The translations under genes and the position numbers were made by a program. Below, in pieces: positions 45,096 to 57,549 of a stretch of DNA of 64,000 nucleotides. Source of the stretch: Portulaca oleracea. Taxonomy: Eukaryota > Streptophyta > Magnoliopsida > Caryophyllales > Portulacaceae. The stretch is from positions 29,105,679 to 29,169,678 of the forward strand of contig CM055893.1 in the NCBI GenBank assembly GCA_029582165.1, written 5' to 3'. Numbering within the stretch: position 1 is the first letter of the stretch; each line of letters opens with the position of its first letter. The notes beneath the pieces are model-generated. The model had not been told where the DNA came from. It did not search any database and saw only the letters and a program-made list of their open reading frames with translations.

Positions 45096-47099
45096 AAATC
45101 CCCCATGCTTAGTCCTTGCTTGTCCCTAAGAAAGTCCAAACTCAAAAGAAAAGGCAACGAAAGAAAATTAAAGAAAATTAAAGAAAACGGGACAAAAAGA
45201 CTCAAAGAACTCAAAGCAAAAACAAAAAGACTCAAAAGTAAAAATTAACGAAAACGAAAATTTTTTATTTAATTACAAATCTGCAGGATGGCAATGATAG
45301 AACATTCAATCAACCCAATCTAATCTAAAGTACAACCCAAGAGTGACAAAGAAGCCAATTTACACAAGTAAATGAAGACAAATTATTCAAGAATGGTACT
45401 CATCAAGTTCAACCAATCACCCTTAATCACCGAATGAGATAAGAAGGCACATGTTAAGCATGAAACTAGGTAAGAGTGAAGAGCAAACTCACTTTCTGGG
45501 AATGTGGAAACACTCCTCTCATGTGTTTAAAGATGAAAAATCATTGAAAGTTCGCTCAAATACTCAAACCAAAGCCACAACCAACCACGTATTTGCTAAG
45601 AATCTCAACTCTCCACCGCAATTTGCAAAGCAACAATGACAATCAAGAGGACTTTCAAGGGTTGTAACGGGGCTAAGGTTAAGGTTAAGGAGTGGAAAAT
45701 ATTTGGGAATTGTGGAGCTAAAAGCCAAAGCTTGAAATTATGTTGCACCAATTCAACATACATACAATCTCACCACTTAAAATCAATCCAAATCAACCCC
45801 ACAAACAATTGGAAACTTGCCTCAAAACAAAAGAAACACAATGTCAAACACTTTATTCACTTTTTTTCATTTTTTTCCGGAATTCTCCGATTTTTTTTCC
45901 CTTTTTCTGCTTTTTCTTTTTTCTTTTGTTTTGTTTTTTTTTTCCTTTTTTTCTTTGAATAAAACACACAAACAAACAAACTCACACTTATATACACCTC
46001 ACTAGGCAAGCTACCAATTCCAACCAACAACCTCAATGCACATAATTGGGGGAATCAAATCAATATTTACAACTCAACCCAATCCCCATCACAAACCAAA
46101 CCACCAAAGTAACCACAATCAACCCAACTTCATACTCAATGATTTCAAGCAATGGCTTAAGGGTAGGAAATATATAATCGCCAAGGCTCATAATGTGGGT
46201 TCAAGAAGAGAAAAGTCAAGGCAAGAAAGGGGCTAACTACGGATATTCGATGTAAACGGGTGGTCAAGGTCATGTTCAAATCCTAATGCCTCTATCATCT
46301 TGTCAATGTACAACGATAGCAATTTCAAGGAGATGCAAAGCAAATGAAGGAGGATGCAACAATGGTGAGTCACTCATGGAAATAAGACTAATAAAGATGA
46401 TTAGTCTTTCCTTTTAGGCTTATGTGGACTCACTGGTAGCGCGCTCAACAACCATTACCTAGTTTAAAAGATATGCATATGCACAACTCACTCTTACAAT
46501 AGAAACAAAGGCAATCGGTCTTACTATCCTAGCACAATTCTCACAACAATTAGCTTCACAACTCAAGTCAATTCACGCCTTTCACAAACTACGGCCTATA
46601 CAGGATCAAATCAAGTCAAAAGAAAACTATCACGCCAAATCTTATATCAAAGCTTTTTTTTTACTTTTTTCCTTTTTCTCAATTTTCAAAACTTTTACAA
46701 GACTAAAGATGAAAATAAGAAAACGAAACGAACTACTTAAAAGAGGAAATTAAAACTACAAGAAAATCTAGAGAACAAAGAAAATAAAATCAAAACAACA
46801 AAAGAAAAAGACTCAAAACAAGTTAAAAATCAAAAATAAAAACGACTCAAAACACACATATCCACAAAAGTCGCACAAATCCCCCCATGCTTGAACCGAG
46901 CATTGTCCGCAATGCGAAACATCACCCGAGAAGCAAAGGAAGAAAACACAAATCTAGAAAAATCAAAAATAAAAAGAAGAAAAATAAGGAAAAATTTTAG
47001 AAAATCCTAAGAAAAAAAATAAAATGAAAATAAAATCGAAAAAGCTTGGGTTCCCAAGAAGCGCTTGTTTAATGTCCTAAGTCGGACAAGGTACCTCTC
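45096..47099 (-). other. Non-coding 3' region of Athila unit 3
   Basis: Same content as in units 1 and 2, with more small indels toward 46600-47100. No gene. Confidence 0.75.
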
Positions 47100-49622
47100 A
47101 ACCCGTGAATAGTCCATAACTCCATAGCCAAGGGCTTTGAGCTACATTGCATAGTACCTCCAAATATCTTCAAACCGACTTACACTGGGTCAAACTCATC
47201 ACCTCCTTCAAAAATGGAGGGATCTCCATCATCAAACCTGAAAATCTCATTGAAAGCACCCTTGTTAATAGCATAAGGCACGTTCTTGATGATGTTAGGT
47301 GGGGGCAAAATTTCTTTTATCCCCATCCTCGCATCGCCAAGTTCATGGCCTTTATCAATAAATAAACCACAAGGATGTTCAACAAAATTATCATGAAACT
47401 TCTCAAGTTTTTCACTCTCCACTACATGCACACAATCATCTTTCTTTTCACAAATCATACCATCAACATTCTTATCCTTCTCACCAAACACATCAACACC
47501 AAAGCAAGGGGAAACGCCACGTGGCAAAACATCATGGAATAAATCAAACTCAAGTTCATGTTCCCCTATCCTAAACTTCATCTTTCCACATTGTACATTT
47601 ATGACACACCCTACGGTAGCAAGAAAAGGTCTCCCCAAAATGATTTGGGTACGGGAATCTTCGGGCATATCAATGATGACAAAATCAATCGGCACATAGC
47701 AATCACCCACCTTAAGGGGAAAATCCTCCAAAATACCCTTAGGGTACTTGATAGAACGATCCGCCATTTGCAATGACATGGTAGTTGGTCTTAACTCTCC
47801 TAGGTTCAACCGTTCATACAAAGAATAGGGCATTGCTTACACTAGAACCCACATCACACAAAGCTCGATCAACGGTTAAGCTACCTAGGCCACATGGAAT
47901 ACTAAAGCTTCTGTCCTTAAGCTTAGGAGTAAGCTTGTTAAGAACCACGTAACTACATTCTTCATCAAAGCAACTTCCTCAATTTCATCAATTTTCCTCT
48001 TTTAGAGAGGATTTCTTTCAAAACTTTGCATACAAAGGCATTTGAGATAAAACATCCAAAACGGCACATTCACATTCAATTGCTTTAACATATTAAAGAA
48101 CTTGCGAATTTTGCATCAAATTTAGCCTTAGCATATCTTTGAGGAAAGGGTAATGTGGTTTGTAAACTCTAGGTGGAGATGAAGGTCGGGTTTCTGTTCT
48201 CTTTTGAATGCTCACTCTCAAGGTCTTTCTCTCTTCAAAACTAACAACATTCTCACTAGGCCTCTCAACCTCTTTCTCAACCACAACTCCCCATGCTTGG
48301 TATTTGCACGCTAGGTCCTCATATTGTGTCCCACTCCTCAAAACAATGGCATTACATTGTTCCTTAGGGTTAGGTTCGGCTTTCCGAAGCATTCCCGGAG
48401 GGGTATTGGAGGTACCAGCTTGAATGGCAATTTGATTCTCAAGCATTTGAGTGTGGGTGCTCATAAGGTCAACTTTAGTAGCTAAGGCCTTAATCACCTC
48501 GTCTTGTCTTTGTTGATGCTCAAGTTGCCGTTGTTGATGATGTTGTTGAGACAACATCAAAGCTTGTATCATAGCCTCTAGGTTAGGCTTTTGGGGAGCT
48601 TGTGGTGGAGGTGCTTGGGGTTGTCTTTGTCCTTGGGGTTGACCCATTTGGTTATTATTCCGGTAAGAAAAGTTTGGGTGGAACCTAAAACCGGGATTGT
48701 AAGTATTGGAAAAAGGGTCAAAGTTTTGCCTATGAGAAGGGTTACCAACATAGTTAACCACTTCGGTCGATTCATTGCTAACCAACCCACTAGGACAATT
48801 CAAGGTCTCATGCTCATATGATTGACACGACGCACATGGTTGGGGAGGGGGAGCATTCACATTCAACAAATCCATCTTCTTAGTCATGGCATCCAACTTA
48901 TCATTCAACATAGAAATAGCATCAACTTCATACTTACCTCCCGCCTCTTGAACGGGGCTTTGACCACTGGTAGCTATTGATTGCCATCTCCTCAATCAAA
49001 GTTTGGAGTTTCGCCACTGTCTTGGACATGATGTTGCCTCCTGCCGCCGCCAAGATGTTGGCCTCAAGTTGTCATCCACCCCGTTGTAGAAAGCTTGGAT
49101 CGGAACCCACAGTTCTAAACCATGGTGGGGGCATTGACGCAAGAGGTCCTTGAACCTCTCCCACGCTTCATAGAGGGACTCATTCGGCTCTTGGACAAAT
49201 GTTGAGATTGGATTCCGGAGGCTCGTCAACTTGCTAGGAGGAAAGTACTTCGCCAAGAATAGGCTAGCAAGTTGGTCAAAAGTAGTGATGGCAGAGCTTG
49301 ATGGAAGAGCATCCAACCACTCCCAAGCCTTCCCTTCAAGTGAGAAGGGAAACAATCGCAGCTTGATTGCATCGGGCGTTGCATCATTTGCCTTAAAGGT
49401 CTCACATGCTTGGTTAAATAGGCGAAGGTGCCAGTTGGGATCTTCATTTGGGAGGCCATGGAATGGGTTGGCCTTCACCAAATTGATGAGTGAACTCCTC
49501 AGCTCGAAATCGTCAGAGGCCACTCTTCGAGGATTAATGGCGGAGGGTTGATTTGTGACATTTGGCATCACATAGGAGCCAAGCGTGATTCTAGGCTCTC
49601 CACTGCCGCCTCCACCGGACAT
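47100..49622 (-). pseudogene. gag-pro: Athila gag-protease, unit 3
   Basis: The most damaged unit. Gag is open 49622-48996 from MSGGGGSGEPRI. Upstream codons are out of frame because one base is missing near 49716. A 300-codon frame (48995-48093) carries the CCHC knuckle and linker. The protease/C-terminal part is open 47833-47180. Many single-base losses lie between 47040 and 48350. The PBS at 49861-49880 is also damaged (CGCGCC for GGCGCC). Confidence 0.8.
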
Positions 49623-49884
49623 GGTGTTCTTTCGCTTGGAATTCTCTTCTTGTCTTCTTCGGGCGTGCTCTAACTTTTGCTTCTTTCGCCGAGAGCGAAA
49701 GGTTCTTTCGATTTCGGATCAAGCTCAAAGAGTGGAGCCTTTTGCATGCACGTAGAGTAAACCTCGCAAGACAAAAACCAAAACACCAAGGAAAATCAAA
49801 ACAGAAAATAAAAGACTTAGGCAACCTTAGGGTATTCATTCAGTGGCTGGCTAGGGACAAAGTCCCGTGCAACGCGCCAAAACT

Positions 49885-51309
49885 TGATAAGCCGCAAGTG
49901 CACGGGTGAAATTGTAGCATAAATCAAGGTCGTTCCCACAGGGACTTTTCCTTTCAACTCACTGAACTAGCCTCCTAATTGATCGCTAAGTCGATCTGTT
50001 TTAGTTTGAAATAACTAAATCTAAATCTAATCACAATCAAGAACTAAACAAAAGGTTATTCACACAAACTTTTGAATTTAATCAAGGAAAAAGGCGTTCG
50101 TGGACGAAACCTAAGTCAAATAACAAATCAACGATGTGGATTGAACTCTCATTTCATTAATTTGCACAATCAAGGTTCGATAATCGCATAGAACACTTCG
50201 CAATGAGATTTTGTCACTAGAGCGAATTGCCAAGACTAACCAAGCACCTACTTTCGTGGTTATTTCGATTTAGTCAAGGTTAAAGATCTAATTATCTCAA
50301 GAACCCTAGTTAAAACTTCTATGTCTAGATAATTTTAACTAGTTCAATCTAAGTTTTCGGGTAATCAAACTTCTCCTTTGCATACTTCATTCAACAACCT
50401 ATTAACATGCAATTGGTGATCAAGCAAAAGCAATAACAATTCAATTCAAAGATCAAATAGATTGAAACAAACTAAATTCATGATAATTCAATCCAACAAA
50501 GTCAATTCATCAAGCAACTTCAAAGGTTCATCCCCTAAACTAAAAAGAACTACTCACTATTCATGTTTAAAACTACAATGCAATTGAAATCTATTCTAGA
50601 AAGCATATGAAAATCTATGAGAGAATGAGAAATAAACCCAAGTGAAGAACAAACTTGCTAGGAATCAACAATGGAGGACTTTTGCTCCTCCACTTCAAAG
50701 TATGTTCGAGTTGCTCTTCAATCTTCAATCTACTCTCAATCTTCAATCATGGAATGGAATGGAATATGGATGATGAATGATATGATTAGGGCATGAAATG
50801 GATGATGGTGGATTGATTCTCTCAAACTACGTCGGAAATAAGCATAATATAGGCAAATATCAACTCAAACCGCTAAAATGAAAAGACAGAGAGGCGGGAC
50901 CGTGCTGGGTGACACGGATCAGCTCATAGTGACACCGGACCGCGCCCCAGGCACTACCCGTGTCGCTTCATCGCTCATAATTCTTCACGTTCGGTCATAG
51001 GCACTACCCGTGCATCAGAGACACCACCGCGCCTTTGTCTTTTCGTGCCTAGAGTACTTTGGGCCATTGTTTGGGCCTTGGGTGATCCAACATCTCACTT
51101 CTTGGTCCTTTAAGCTGATAACTTGGATCTACACTTGCTTTTTGGGCTCGGTTTACATCGATTCTTCACAAATTCCCTACAAAACTCACAAAACTCCAAA
51201 CCAAGTATAATATGGGAAATTCGGGTATAAAATAACATAATCAAATCAAATATTCCCCAAATTCTCATCAAAACAACCAAGTTCTCATATATACAAGAAG
51301 CACTTATCA
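49885..51309 (-). repeat. Athila LTR 4 (internal; 1425 bp)
   Basis: Same termini; CAACTCACTGAAC variant. The palindrome cluster (50895-51030) is strongly altered compared with near-identical flanks. Confidence 0.9.
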
Positions 51310-53311
51310 AAATCCCCCATGCTTAGTCCTTGCTTGTCCCTAAGAAAGTCCAAACTCAAAAGAAAAGGCAACGAAAGAAAATTAAAGAAAATTAAAGAAA
51401 ACGGGACAAAATGACTCAAAGAACTCAAAGCAAAAACAAAAGACTCAAAAGTAAAAATTAACGAAACGAAAATTTTTATTTAATTACAAATCAGGATGGC
51501 AATGATAGAACATTCAATCAACCCAATCTAATCTAAAGTACAACCCAAGAGTGACAAAGAAGCCAATTTACACAAGTAAATGAAGACAAATTATTCAAGA
51601 ATGGTACTCATCAAGTTCAACCAATCACCCTTAATCACCGAATGAGATAAGAAGGCACATGTTAAGCATGAAACTAGGTAAGAGTGAAGAGCAAACTCAC
51701 TTTCTGGGAATGTGGAAACACTCCTCTCATGTGTTTAAAGATGAAAAATCATTGAAAGTTCGCTCAAATACTCAAACCAAAGCCACAACCAACCACGTAT
51801 TTGCTAAGAATCTCAACTCTCCACCGCAATTTGCAAAGCAACAATGACAATCAAGAGGACTTTCAAGGGTTGTAACGGGGCTAAGGTTAAGGTTAAGGAG
51901 TGGAAAATATTTGGGAATTGTGGAGCTAAAAGCCAAAGCTTGAAATTATGTTGCACCAATTCAACATACATACAATCTCACCACTTAAAATCAATCCAAA
52001 TCAACCCCACAAACAATTGGAAACTTGCCTCAAAACAAAAGAAACACAATGTCAAACACTTTATTCACTTTTTTTTCATTTTTTTCCAGAATTCTCCGAT
52101 TTTTTTTCCCTTTTTTCTGCTTTTTCTTTTTTCTTTTGTTTTGTTTTTTTCCTTTTTCTTTGAATAAAACACACAAACAAACAAACTCACACTTATATAC
52201 ACCTCACTAGGCAAGCTACCAATTCCAACCAACAACCTCAATGCACATAATTGGGGGAATCAAATCAATATTTACAACTCAACCCAATCCCCATCACAAA
52301 CCAAACCACCAAAGTAACCACAATCAACCCAACTTCATACTCAACAGATTTCAAGCAATGGCTTAAGGGTAGGAAATATATAATCGGCCAAGGCTCATAA
52401 TGTGGGTTCAAGAAGAGAGAAAGTCAAGGCAAGAAAGGGGCTAACTACGGATATTCTGATGTAAACGGGTGGTCAAGGTCATGGTTCAAATCCTAATGCC
52501 TCTATCATCTTGTCAATGTACAACGCATAGCAATTTCAAGGAGATGCAAAGCAAATGAAGGAGGATGCAACAATGGTGAGTCACTCATGGAAATAAGACT
52601 AATAAAGATGATTAGTCTTTCCTTTTAGGCTTATGTGGACTCACGGGTAGCGCTCAACAACCATTACCTAGTTTAAAAAGATATGCATATGCACAACTCA
52701 CTCTTACAATAGAAACAAAGGCAATCGGTCTTACTATCCTAGCACAATTCTCACAACAATTAGCTTCACAACTCAAGTCAATTCACAGTCTTTCACAAAC
52801 GGCCTATACAGGATCAAATTAAGTCAAAAGAAAACTATCACGCCAAATCTTATATCAAACAGTTTTTTTTTTTTCCTTTTTCTCAATTTTCAAAAACTTT
52901 TTACAAGACTAAAGATGAAAATAAGAAAATAAGAAAACGAAAACGAACTACGAAAAGAGGAAATTAAAACTACAAGAAAATCTAGAAAACAAAGAAAATA
53001 AAAACAAAACAAAAGAAAAAGACTCAAAACAAGTTAAAAATCAAAAATAAAAAACGACTCAAAACACACATATCCACAAAAAGTTACACAAATCCCCCCA
53101 TGCTTGAACCGAGCATTGTCCGCAATGCGAAACATCACCCGAGAAGCAAAGGAAGAAAACACAAATCTAGAAAAATCAAAAATAAAAAGAAGAAAAATAA
53201 GGAAAAATTTTAGAAAATCCTAAAAAAAATAAAATGAAAATAAAATCGAAAAAGCTTGGGTTGCCTCCCAAGAAGCGCTTGTTTAATGTCCTAAGCTGGA
53301 CAAGGTACCTC
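51310..53311 (-). other. Non-coding 3' region of Athila unit 4
   Basis: Same content as in unit 1. No gene. Confidence 0.75.
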
Positions 53312-56031
53312 TCAACCCGGTGAATAGTCCATAACTCCATAGCCAAGGGCTTTTGGAGCTTCACATTGCATAGTACCTCCAAATATCTTCAAACTGACCC
53401 CACAGCTTGGGTCAAACTCATCACCTCCTTCAAAAATGGAGGGATCTCCATCATCAAACCTGAAAATCTCATTGAAAGCACCCTTGTTAATAGCATAAGG
53501 CACGTTCTTGATGATGTTAGGTGGGGGCAAAATTTCTTTTATCCCCATCCTCGCATCGCCAAGTTCATGGCCTTTATCAATAAATAAACCACAAGGATGT
53601 TCAACAAAATTATCATGAAACTTCTCAAGTTTTTCACTCTCCACTACATGCACACAATCATCTTTCTTTTCACAAATCATACCATCAACATTCTTATCCT
53701 TCTCACCAAACACATCAACACCAAAGCAAGGGGAAACGCCACGTGGCAAAACATCATGGAATAAATCAAACTCAAGTTCATGTTCCCCTATCCTAAACTT
53801 CATCTTTCCACATTGTACATTTATGACACACCCTACGGTAGCAAGAAAAGGTCTCCCCAAAATGATTTGGGTACGGGAATCTTCGGGCATATCAATGATG
53901 ACAAAATCAATCGGCACATAGCAATCACCCACCTTAAGGGGAAAATCCTCCAAAATACCCTTAGGGTACTTGATAGAACGATCCGCCATTTGCAATGACA
54001 TGGTAGTTGGTCTTAACTCTCCTAGGTTCAACCGTTCATACAAAGAATAGGGCATTAAGCTTACACTAGAACCCACATCACACAAAGCTCGATCAACGGT
54101 TAAGCTACCTAGGCCACATGGAATACTAAAGCTTCCTGTCCTTAAGCTTAGGAGTAAGCTTGTTAAGAACCACGTAACTACATTCTTCATCAAAGCAACT
54201 TCCTCAATTTCATCAATTTTCCTCTTTTTAGAGAGGATTTCTTTCAAAAACTTTGCATACAAAGGCATTTGAGATAAAACATCCAAAAACGGCACATTCA
54301 CATTCAATTGCTTTAACATATTAAAGAACTTGCCGAATTTTGCATCAAATTTAGCCTTAGCATATCTTTGAGGAAAGGGTAACGGTGGTTTGTAAACTCT
54401 AGGTGGAGATGAAGGTCGGGTTTCGGTGTTCTCTTTTGAATGCTCACTCTCAAGGTCTTTCTCTCTTTCAAAACTAACAACATTCTCACTAGGCCTCTCA
54501 ACCTCTTTCTCAACCACAACTCCCCCATGCTTGGTATTTGGCACGCTAGGTCCCTCATATTGTGTCCCACTCCTCAAAACAATGGCATTACATTGTTCCT
54601 TAGGGTTAGGTTCGAGCTTTCCGGGAAGCATTCCCGGAGGGGTATTGGAGGTACCAGCTTGAATGGCAATTTGATTCTCAAGCATTTGAGTGTGGGTGCT
54701 CATAAGGTCAACTTTAGTAGCTAAGGCCTTAATCACCTCGTCTTGTCTTTGTTGATGCTCAAGTTGCCGTTGTTGATGATGTTGTTGAGACAACATCAAA
54801 GCTTGTATCATAGCCTCTAGGTTAGGCTTTTGGGGAGCTTGTGGTGGAGGTGCTTGGGGTTGTCTTTGTCCTTGGGGTTGACCCATTTGGTTATTATTCC
54901 GGTAAGAAAAGTTTGGGTGGAACCTAAAACCGGGATTGTAAGTATTGGAAAAAGGGTCAAAGTTTTGCCTATGAGAAGGGTTACCAACATAGTTAACCAC
55001 TTCGGTCGATTCATTGCTAACCAACCCACTAGGACAATTCAAGGTCTCATGCTCATATGATTGACACGACGCACATGGTTGGGGAGGGGGAGCATTCACA
55101 TTCAACAAATCCATCTTCTTAGTCATGGCATCCAACTTATCATTCAACATAGAAATAGCATCAACTTCATACTTACCTCCCGTCCTCTTGGAACGGGGCT
55201 TTGACCACTGGTAGCTATTGATTGCCATCTCCTCAATCAAAGTTTGGAGTTCCGCCACTGTCTTGGACATGATGTTGCCTCCTGCCGCCGCCAAGATGTT
55301 GGCCTCAAGTTGTCATCCACCCCGTTGTAGAAAGCTTGGATCGGAACCCACGGTTCTAAACCATGGTGGGGGCATTGACGCAAGAGGTCCTTGAACCTCT
55401 CCCACGCTTCATAGAGGGACTCATTCGGCTCTTGGACAAATGTTGAGATTTGATTCCGGAGGCTCGTCAACTTGCTAGGAGGAAAGTACTTCGCCAAGAA
55501 TAGGCTAGCAAGTTGGTCAAAAGTAGTGATGGCAGAGCTTGATGGAAGAGCATCCAACCACTCCCAAGCCTTCCCTTCAAGTGAGAAGGGAAACAATCGC
55601 AGCTTGATTGCATCGGGCGTTGCATCATTTGCCTTAAAGGTCTCACATGCTTGGTTAAATAGGCGAAGGTGCCAGTTGGGATCTTCATTTGGGAGGCCAT
55701 GGAATGGGTTGGCCTTCACCAAATTGATGAGTGAACTCCTCAGCTCGAAATCGTCAGAGGCCACTCTTGGAGGATTAATGGCAGAGGGTTGATTTGTGAC
55801 ATTTGGCGTCACATAGGAGCCAAACGTGATTCTAGGCTCTCCACTGCCGCCTCCACCGGACATGGTGTTCTTTTGCTTGGAATTCTCTTCTTGTCTTCTT
55901 CGGGCGTGCTCTAACTTTTGCTTCTTTCGCCGAGAGCGAAAGGTTCTTTCGATTTCAGGATCAAGCTCAAAGAGTGGAGCCTTTTGCATGCACGTAGAGT
56001 AAACCTCGCAAGACAAAAACCAAAACACCAA
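53312..56031 (-). pseudogene. gag-pro: Athila gag-protease, unit 4 (outermost 5')
   Basis: The best-preserved downstream part: a 264-codon gag start (56031-55237) overlaps, in another frame, a 660-codon frame (55294-53312). The latter runs from AAAGGNIMSKTVAELQTLIE through the CCHC knuckle (CASCQSYEHETLNC), linker, protease LCDVGSSVSLMP, and ILGRPFLATVGCV, to the stop. The only break is the gag-internal frameshift shared by all units. The end directly meets the Athila 3' non-coding region, so RT-RNase H-integrase are deleted cleanly. Confidence 0.85.
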
Positions 56032-56128
56032 GGAAAATCAAAACAGAAAATAAAAGACTTAGGCAACCTTAGGGTATTCATTCAGTGGCTGGCTAGGGAC
56101 AAAGTCCCTGGCAACGACGCCAAAAACT

Positions 56129-57549
56129 TGATAAGCCGCAAGTGCACGGGTGAAATTGTAGCATAAATCAAGGTCGTTCCCACAGGGACTTTTCCTTTCA
56201 ACGCACTGAACTAGCCTCCTAATTGATCGCTAAGTCGATCTGTTTTTGGTTTGAAATAACTAAATCTAAATCTAATCACAATCAAGAACTAAACAAAAGG
56301 TTATTCACACAAACTTTTCGAATTTAATCAAGGTAAAAAGGCGTTCAGGGGACGAAACCTAAGTCAAATAACGAATCAACGATGTGGATTGAACTCTCAT
56401 TTCATTAATTTGCACAATCAAGGTTCGATAATCGCATAGAACACTTCGCAAAGAGATTTTGTCACTAGAGCGAATTGCCAAGACTAACCAAGCACCTACT
56501 TTCGTGGTTATTTCGATTTAGTCAAGGTTAAAGATCTAATTATCTCAAGAACCCTAGTTAAAACATCTATATCTAGATAATTTTAACTAGTTCAATCTAA
56601 GTTTTCGGGTAATCAAACTTCTCCTTTCGGTACTTCATTCAACAACCTATTAACATGCAATTGGTGATCAAGCAAAAGCAATAACAATTCAATTCAAAGA
56701 CCAAATAGATTGAAACAAACTAAATTCATGATAATTCAATCCAACAAAGTCAATTCATCAAGCAACTTCAAAGGTTCATCCCCTAAACTAAAAAGAACTA
56801 CTCACTATTCATGTTTAAAACTACAAAGCAATTGAAATCTATTCTAGAAAGCATATGAAAATCTATGAGAGAATGAGAAATAAACCCAAGTGAAGAACAA
56901 ACTTGCTAGGAATCAACAATGGAGGACTTTTGCTCCTACACTTCAAAGTATGTTCGAGTTGCTCTTCAATCTTCAATCTACTCTCAATCTTCAATCATGG
57001 AATGGAATGGAATATGGATGATGAATGATATGATTAGGGCATGAAATGGATGATGGTGGATTGATTCTCTCAAACTACGTCGGAAATAAGCATAATATAG
57101 GCAAATATCAACTCAAAACCGCCGAAAATGAAAAGACAGGAGAGGCACGGACCGTGCCAGGGGTGACACGGACCATGCCCCCCTAGGCACTACCCGTGTC
57201 GCTTCACTGCTCATAATTCTTCACGTTCTGGTCATAGGCACTACCCTTGCCACTGCAGACACCACCCGTGCCACTGTCTTTTTCAGGCCTAGGAGTATTT
57301 GGGCCATTGTTTGGGCCTTGGGTGATCCAACATCTCACTTCTTGGTCCTTTAAGCTCATAACATGGATCTACACTTGCTTTTTGGGCTCGGTTTACATCG
57401 ATTCTTCACAAATTCCCTACAAAACTCACCAAACTCCAAACCTAGTGTAATATGGGAAATTCGGGTATAAAATAACATAATCAAATCAAATATTCCCCAA
57501 ATTCTCATCAAAACAACCAAGTTCTCATATATACAAGAAGCACTTATCA
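56129..57549 (-). repeat. Athila LTR 5 (outer, 5' LTR; 1421 bp)
   Basis: It carries the CAACGCACTGAAC and CAAGGTAAAAAGG variants also seen in LTR 1 and in the LTR at 63520. It has private changes (AAAGAGATTT, CTCCTACACTTC). The palindrome cluster lacks one CACGGACCGTG copy. It ends next to TSD AGGGT (57550-57554). Confidence 0.9.

Larger units (their letters stand above)
31163..57549 (-). mobile_element. LTR-sharing tandem array of a non-autonomous Athila element
   Basis: Five LTRs (31163-32601, 37425-38848, 43653-45095, 49885-51309, 56129-57549) alternate with four interiors of 4.8 kb, all in the same minus orientation, period 6.23-6.26 kb. The PBS (TGGCGCCGTTGCCTGGGA) and the leader AAGTTTTTGGCGCC identify the Athila lineage, as do GCGCTTCTTGGGAGGCAACC and GGTTCAAGCATGGGGGGAT. 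Each interior codes gag and protease only; RT, RNase H and integrase are absent. A single TSD pair AGGGT brackets the array, so it grew in place after one insertion, or inserted as a multimer, or is an assembly product. Confidence 0.9.

Noticed and set aside
31163..57549. Four independent Athila insertions side by side
   Set aside because: Adjacent units share LTRs and have no TSDs between them; only the outer ends carry AGGGT.
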